From positions 186,001 through 250,000 of the forward strand of contig OY969108.1 of NCBI GenBank assembly GCA_963697965.1: a stretch of DNA of 64,000 bases, in the 5' to 3' direction. A program made the translations under genes and the position numbers. Of the stretch, positions 59,729 through 64,000 are shown in pieces (within the stretch, counting starts at the first letter, position 1; each line of letters begins with the position of its first letter). The notes beneath the pieces are model-generated. The model did no database searches and was not told the origin of the DNA. It saw only the letters and a list, made by a program, of their open reading frames with translations. This stretch comes from JAPLJC01 sp963697965. Lineage in GTDB: Bacteria > Desulfobacterota > Desulfobaccia > Desulfobaccales > 0-14-0-80-60-11.

Positions 59729-60636
59729 AACTGGCTACGTGGACCGCGGCCGCTCACCGCACCGCTTCCCTCCGTTATAACTTCGCATTCATAGATGAAG
59801 GGGCCAAAAGGGAGATCCGGCGGAAGATTCTCAAGGCGGTGGCCATCCCCGGATACCAGGTGCCCTTTGCCTCCCGGGAGCTTCCCATCGCCAGGGGCTG
59901 GGGCACCGGCGGGTTGCAGATCACCCTGGCCATCATCGGCCCGGAGGACCTTCTAAAAGTAATCGACCAGGGATGCGACAGCAGTGTCAACGCGGTGAAT
60001 ATCAAGAAATTCGTGGGCCGGGTTACCGGGGTAAATATTACCACCGTGACCCGGGAAGCCACCATCATTCAAACCCGGCACCGGATTCCCGAGGAAAAGA
60101 TGTCTGGGGAACAGATCCTGGTGCTGCAGGTCCCTTTCCCGGAGGCCTTGAGGACGGTGGAGCCTTCGGAGCTGGAGACCCGGCGCATGCACGCCGAGGC
60201 CGACTACAGCCGCATGTGGCTCTATCTGTACGAAGACGTGGTCAAATACCGGGAAATCAGTATCGGGGCCCGCTACCCGGTAACCGTCAACGGCAGGCAT
60301 ATCATGGACCCCAGCCCTATTCCCCGCTGGGATATTCCCAAGCTCCACCTGGCCGAAACCCTTTATCTCTTTGGCGCCGGCCGGGAAAAGAGGATTTACG
60401 CGGTGCCCCCCCATACCCGCGTGGAACCCCTAGAGTTCGAGGATGTCAAATTCCGGGTGGAGAATTTTCAGGGCGCGGCTTGTCACCGGTGCGGCAGCGC
60501 CGCCACCTATCTCGACGAAATTATTGATGACGTCAGCGGCCGCAGGATTTTTCTCTGCTCGGATACTGGGAACTGCGACCTCCGTGTTGGCCAACGCCAG
60601 GAGTCCAAGTGTGGAAGTGCAACTCCGGAAAGTTGA
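59725..60636 (+). CDS. phnJ: C-P lyase radical SAM subunit PhnJ
   Basis: 303 residues. The [4Fe-4S] cysteines follow the PhnJ spacing CX2CX21CX5C at C253, C256, C278 and C284 (CHRCG, then CSDTGNC). The enzyme cleaves the carbon-phosphorus bond of ribose-phosphonate 5-phosphate, giving methane or another alkane. Conserved glycine region ARGWGTGGLQITLAI is present near residue 57. Oxygen-sensitive, so it fits anaerobic growth. Confidence 0.95.
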   Translation: MKLATWTAAAHRTASLRYNFAFIDEGAKREIRRKILKAVAIPGYQVPFASRELPIARGWGTGGLQITLAIIGPEDLLKVIDQGCDSSVNAVNIKKFVGRVTGVNITTVTREATIIQTRHRIPEEKMSGEQILVLQVPFPEALRTVEPSELETRRMHAEADYSRMWLYLYEDVVKYREISIGARYPVTVNGRHIMDPSPIPRWDIPKLHLAETLYLFGAGREKRIYAVPPHTRVEPLEFEDVKFRVENFQGAACHRCGSAATYLDEIIDDVSGRRIFLCSDTGNCDLRVGQRQESKCGSATPES

Positions 60637-61063
60637 GGAACGAGACCTGCCCTCAATCCTGCCCCTCTATGCCCAGTTGGGTCAAGATAGCGGGCGGATT
60701 CTGCCTCTGGATGAAGCCAGGAGAATCTTGGCCCGCATGCTCGATTACCCGGATTACCGGCTCTATGCCGCCGTGGTCCGGGGCGAGATTGTGGGCGTAT
60801 TGGGACTGCTGGTCATGGACAACCTGGGGCACATGGGCGCACCTTCAGGGGTGGTGGAAGATGTAGTGGTGCGGGAAGACTGGCGGCGCCGGTCCATCGG
60901 CCGGAAGATGATGGATTTTGCCATGAACTATTGCCAATCCAAGGGCTGCTACAAATTGGCCCTGTCCAGCAACCTTAACCGGGAAGAGGCCCATCGCTTT
61001 TATGAGCGTTTAGGTTTTAAAAAGCACGGGTACAGTTTTTCCGTGGAATTATCAATGGATTGA
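60611..61063 (+). CDS. GNAT acetyltransferase in the phn operon (PhnO-like position)
   Basis: 150 residues from GTG 60611 (CCAGGAGTCCAA upstream), overlapping phnJ by 26 bp; the longer frame from 60443 is a shadow of phnJ. GNAT fold: VVRGEIVGVLGLLV, the acetyl-CoA loop VVVREDWRRRSIGRKMM and YERLGFKKHGY. PhnO-type enzymes acetylate aminoalkylphosphonates before C-P cleavage; the place supports this, but the identity to PhnO is not established. Confidence 0.82.
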   Translation: MEVQLRKVEERDLPSILPLYAQLGQDSGRILPLDEARRILARMLDYPDYRLYAAVVRGEIVGVLGLLVMDNLGHMGAPSGVVEDVVVREDWRRRSIGRKMMDFAMNYCQSKGCYKLALSSNLNREEAHRFYERLGFKKHGYSFSVELSMD

Positions 61064-61092
61064 GAGCGCCGGATACTTGACTGGCCCCTGAT

Positions 61093-61986
61093 ATGGAAAT
61101 TACACCGGAAAAAATTTTAGAGGTGCAAGATCTCACCAAGATCTATGGACCGGGTTGCCCCCTTTGCCTTGCAGCAACCGGACCTGATTATGATACCAAT
61201 CAGTGCCCCCACTGCGGGTCGGTGGTGGCCTGCGGCCAAGTCTCCCTGGAACTTTACCCGGATGAGATTCTCGGCATCGTCGGGGAGAGCGGTTCCGGGA
61301 AAAGCACCCTGGTAAAGCTGCTTTTTTTTGACGAGGAGGCCACTTCCGGAGCAATGCACTTTCGGGGAAAGAAGTTTTTGAGCCAAAACCAGGCGGAACT
61401 GCCCCCGGATTTAAGCGAGCGGGTCAATGGTGAAAATCTCCTGACCCTCAGTTCCTTTCAAAAGAGGCGGATTAAAAACGCCCTTATGGGCATGGTCTAC
61501 CAATATCCCCATCTGGGGCTGCGGCTGGAGGTGAGCGCCGGGGGCAATATTGCCGAGCGCTTGATCACCGCGGCCTGGCGGCATGTCGGGAACATGCGGC
61601 AGCGAGCCACGCATCTCTTTGAAAAAACCGAGATTCCAGTGCAGAGACTGGATGAATCGCCGGAAAACTTCAGTGGCGGCATGCAGCAGCGGGTGCAAAT
61701 CGCCAAGGCCTTGTCCAACAACCCCATGTTTCTGTTTCTGGACGAAGTCAGCACCGGTCTGGACCTCTCGGTGCAGGCGCGGGTGCTGGACCTGTTGAGA
61801 ACCCTGCAGCGGGAATTTCACTTATCCATGGTGGCGGTGTCCCACGATCTGGGGGTAATCAGACTCCTCACCGCCAGGACCATGGTCATGAAAGACGGCC
61901 GGATAGTGGAATCGGGACTGACTGACCAGATTTTGGAGGATCCCCAGCATCCCTACACCCAACTGCTGGTGAATTCCCAACTATAA
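61093..61986 (+). CDS. phnK: C-P lyase associated ABC protein PhnK
   Basis: 297 residues. Walker A GESGSGKSTL, signature FSGGMQQRVQIAKAL, Walker B LFLDEVSTGLDLS, H-loop VSHDLG. Near the N terminus a cysteine insertion (C22, C25, C38, C41, C47: GPGCPLC, then QCPHCGSVVAC) can form a zinc or iron-sulfur knuckle. PhnK docks as ATPase on the core complex rather than transporting. Spacing to the GNAT gene is 29 bp. Confidence 0.9.
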   Translation: MEITPEKILEVQDLTKIYGPGCPLCLAATGPDYDTNQCPHCGSVVACGQVSLELYPDEILGIVGESGSGKSTLVKLLFFDEEATSGAMHFRGKKFLSQNQAELPPDLSERVNGENLLTLSSFQKRRIKNALMGMVYQYPHLGLRLEVSAGGNIAERLITAAWRHVGNMRQRATHLFEKTEIPVQRLDESPENFSGGMQQRVQIAKALSNNPMFLFLDEVSTGLDLSVQARVLDLLRTLQREFHLSMVAVSHDLGVIRLLTARTMVMKDGRIVESGLTDQILEDPQHPYTQLLVNSQL

Positions 61987-62014
61987 AAGGCGATGGTAAG
62001 GACGGTCAAAACTG

Positions 62015-62704
62015 ATGCTTGCCTTGGATAATCTAACCAAGACCTTTCATATTCATACCCTGGGCAACAAGGTGATCGAAGCCCTCCGGGGGATCTCCCT
62101 GGAAGTGGCCCCGGGTGAATTTTTAGGGCTTTCCGGACCCAGCGGTGCGGGTAAGAGCACCATCCTGAAATGCATCTACCGCACCTACCTCCCCACGGCC
62201 GGGGACATCTGGTACGAATCGAGGGACTGCGGCCGGATCAACCTGGCAACTACGGCCAACCGCACCGTCCTTGGCCTCAGAAGCCGGGAACTCGGTTATG
62301 TCTCCCAGTTTTTCCATGTGATCCCCCGGGTTTCCGCCCTGGAGGTGGTGGCGGAACCCCTGGTCACCAGGAATGGGATACTGCCGTCTGTGGCCAGAAG
62401 GAAGGCTGCCGAGCTGTTGCAACGGCTGCAGATCCCGCCCTCCCTGATGGATGCCTATCCGGCCACCTTTAGCGGCGGCGAGCAGCAAAGGGTGAATATT
62501 GCGAAAGCGGTTATCTGGAAACCGAGATTGCTGCTCCTGGATGAACCCACCGCCTCGCTGGATTTACAGGCGACGGCTGTAGTCATGGAGATCCTTCGAG
62601 AACTGAAGAAAGAAGGAACCACCATGATAGGCATATTTCATCGGCAAGACATGGTCCGGCAAATTACCGACAGGCTATATGAGATCGGAGGTCAACAGTT
62701 ATGA
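62015..62704 (+). CDS. phnL: C-P lyase associated ABC protein PhnL
   Basis: 229 residues. Walker A GPSGAGKSTIL, signature FSGGEQQRVNIAKAV, Walker B LLLLDEPTASLDL and H-loop in IGIFHRQD. The text KTFHIHTLGNKVIEALRGISLEV is the PhnL opening. It pairs with PhnK on the C-P lyase core. Overlaps phnM by 4 bp (ATGA). Confidence 0.92.
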   Translation: MLALDNLTKTFHIHTLGNKVIEALRGISLEVAPGEFLGLSGPSGAGKSTILKCIYRTYLPTAGDIWYESRDCGRINLATTANRTVLGLRSRELGYVSQFFHVIPRVSALEVVAEPLVTRNGILPSVARRKAAELLQRLQIPPSLMDAYPATFSGGEQQRVNIAKAVIWKPRLLLLDEPTASLDLQATAVVMEILRELKKEGTTMIGIFHRQDMVRQITDRLYEIGGQQL

Positions 62705-63861
62705 GAGCGGGGGATCAGGCTCTGGTGATTGAGAATGCCCAGGTAGTCACACCTGAGGAGACCCTGGAAGGGGCCTCGTTAAAGATTGAATCCGGTATGA
62801 TCGCAGAGATCAAGGCAGGGAAGATAAACTCCGGGGCCCCTCGTTTGGATGCCCGGGGGGGATATGTCTTGCCGGGTTTCGTTGATCTGCACAGCGATGC
62901 GCTGGAAAAAGAGATAGAACCAAGACCGGGAACCTTCTTTCCCAATAACATCGCCATCATTGAACTGGACAAAAAGCTTGCCGCCTGTGGCATTACCACC
63001 ATCTTCCATGCCTTGTCTTTCGCGGAGGGGGAAATTGGCGTCCGTTCCAATAAAATGGCGACCCAGATAATCACGGAGATCAACCGGCTGGCCCCCCAAC
63101 TGAAGATAAACACCAAGGTTCACGCCAGATATGAGATAACCGACGCCTTGGCCGTTCCTTATCTCGAGGAACTCTTGCGCTGCGGCGGAATTCAGCTCTT
63201 ATCTTTCATGGACCATACCCCGGGACAGGGGCAGTTCAAAGAGGTGGCGTCATTTAAGCAATATTTCAGCGCGGTTTATGAGAAAACCGATGCAGAGCTA
63301 GATAAAATCATAGACCAAAAGGTCCTGGCCAGGGCATCCAGGCACTCACTGATCGAGCGTTTGGCCACCCTGGCCAAATCCCTTAACATTCCTCTGGCGT
63401 CCCATGATGATGACTGTGCGGCAAAAATCCGGTGGCTGGGGGAGATGGGCATTGGCATCTCAGAATTCCCGGTGAATCTGGAGGCGCTTAAAGCTGCCAG
63501 GGAAGCAGGTATTTATGTTTGCCTCGGGGCTCCCAATGCCTTGAGGGGAAATTCCAGGTTGGGGAACTTGAGCGCCCGGGAAGCCATTTTTTCAGGTCTG
63601 GCGGATATCGTTTGCTCCGATTATACGCCCATGGCTATCCTGCATGTGGTTTTCACCCTCCACCACCTGGGAAACCTGCCCCTCAACCAGAGCGTGAATC
63701 TGGTTAGTCTTAATCCGGCCCAGGCAGTGGGACTGGCGGACCGCCTCGGCTCCCTGGAGACAGGCAAGAGGGCTGATTTGATGGTAGTGGATGCCTCGGG
63801 GGAAGTTCCCCGGATCGTCAAAACCTATGTCGCGGGAGGGGAAGTCTATTCCACATGCTGA
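62701..63861 (+). CDS. phnM: RPnTP diphosphatase PhnM
   Basis: 386 residues of the amidohydrolase superfamily. Metal site HSD in LPGFVDLHSDALEKEIEPRPG, further His in FMDHTPGQGQF and SHDDD, and the closing GKRADLMVVD. PhnM removes diphosphate from ribose-1-phosphonate 5-triphosphate before PhnJ acts. It overlaps the next gene by 7 bp. Confidence 0.93.
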   Translation: MRAGDQALVIENAQVVTPEETLEGASLKIESGMIAEIKAGKINSGAPRLDARGGYVLPGFVDLHSDALEKEIEPRPGTFFPNNIAIIELDKKLAACGITTIFHALSFAEGEIGVRSNKMATQIITEINRLAPQLKINTKVHARYEITDALAVPYLEELLRCGGIQLLSFMDHTPGQGQFKEVASFKQYFSAVYEKTDAELDKIIDQKVLARASRHSLIERLATLAKSLNIPLASHDDDCAAKIRWLGEMGIGISEFPVNLEALKAAREAGIYVCLGAPNALRGNSRLGNLSAREAIFSGLADIVCSDYTPMAILHVVFTLHHLGNLPLNQSVNLVSLNPAQAVGLADRLGSLETGKRADLMVVDASGEVPRIVKTYVAGGEVYSTC

Positions 63862-64000
63862 AGATTGGCACCAAGATAGATGAAGTGAGAATCGACGGCA
63901 ACTTGCAAAGGCTCCGGCAAGACCTGGAATATTTTTCCCAGGCCGGGTTGGCGGCCACGGAACTGCCGGTCCATGGACTGGATGCCATCAAGAATGGCCG
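63855..64000 (+). CDS. TIM-barrel sugar isomerase/epimerase-like protein, N-terminal part
   Basis: Only 48 residues are in the window: MLKIGTKIDEVRIDGNLQRL, then DLEYFSQAGLAATELPVHG. The strand and helix pattern with ATELPVHGLDAI resembles xylose-isomerase-like TIM barrels (AP endonuclease 2 superfamily). Being coupled to phnM by overlap, it probably works on a ribose phosphate product of C-P cleavage. It is cut by the window end. Confidence 0.6.
   Translation, partial: MLKIGTKIDEVRIDGNLQRLRQDLEYFSQAGLAATELPVHGLDAIKNG

Noticed and set aside
60443..60610. N-terminal extension of the GNAT protein
   Set aside because: It overlaps the conserved cysteine region of phnJ in another frame; GTG 60611 with AGGAG is the better start.

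Overview
The window looks like a GC-rich bacterial chromosome segment, most likely from a deltaproteobacterium-type organism (Desulfobacterota). This is inferred from gene content: a PEP-CTERM protein under a cyclic di-GMP riboswitch, a TreT/DUF5752 trehalose pair, a complete anaerobe-compatible C-P lyase operon and dispersed palindromic intergenic repeats. Taxonomy was not computed.

Layout. (1) 1-3544: trehalose metabolism (end of treY, a DUF5752 protein, treT) and a short hypothetical gene. (2) About 3919-29102: an accessory region, probably an integrated element. It opens with an attachment region holding 3' fragments of two tRNA genes (Lys-CTT and Thr-CGT), flanked by short direct repeats that look like integrase arm sites, then a P4-type tyrosine integrase, an AlpA-like regulator, a primase-polymerase/AAA replication protein, an iteron-rich probable origin, and small DNA-binding proteins. 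Next comes a scarred stretch: a type ISP restriction enzyme gene broken in two, with a metallophosphoesterase gene between the halves, a csrA-family gene, a small membrane protein and a PIN-domain pair. It ends in a long same-strand operon (15864-29102): SNF2-type helicase with DUF3883, Fic protein, HEPN-like protein, DUF1156 DNA methyltransferase, a PUA/EVE-like domain fused to a PD-(D/E)XK nuclease, DUF499 ATPase, and a cysteine-rich protein. This reads as a methylation-based, multi-effector anti-phage system and is the strongest candidate for something poorly described.

(3) 29474-32712: two exported phosphatase-like proteins on the minus strand (a HAD phosphatase and a TAT-exported TIGR03768-like metallophosphoesterase). 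(4) 33377-46412: a minus-strand catabolic operon with a Liv-type ABC transporter (livKHMGF), two beta-hydroxyacid dehydrogenases, a class II aldolase, a GlcG/HbpS-like protein, an MBL-fold hydrolase, a Tm-1-like/UPF0261 protein, an SDR, a HisD-like dehydrogenase and a cyclase-family hydrolase. It probably imports and oxidises a small hydroxy- or sulfo-acid/polyol; the substrate is not identifiable from sequence. (5) 46968-52906: a P1B-type metal ATPase, a decayed DUF72 gene, a c-di-GMP-I riboswitch with an overlapping terminator in front of a PEP-CTERM protein gene, and a sensorless HD-GYP phosphodiesterase. (6) 53395-64000: phosphonate use, with phnF repressor and operator, phnD-C-E (tandem-fused PhnE), phnG-H-I-J, a GNAT acetyltransferase, phnK-L-M and the start of a TIM-barrel gene, several with overlapping ends.

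Three families of dispersed sequence (a palindromic repeat of about 40 bp, an intergenic repeat of about 61 bp, and duplicated module ends in the accessory region) mark places where genes were inserted or exchanged.
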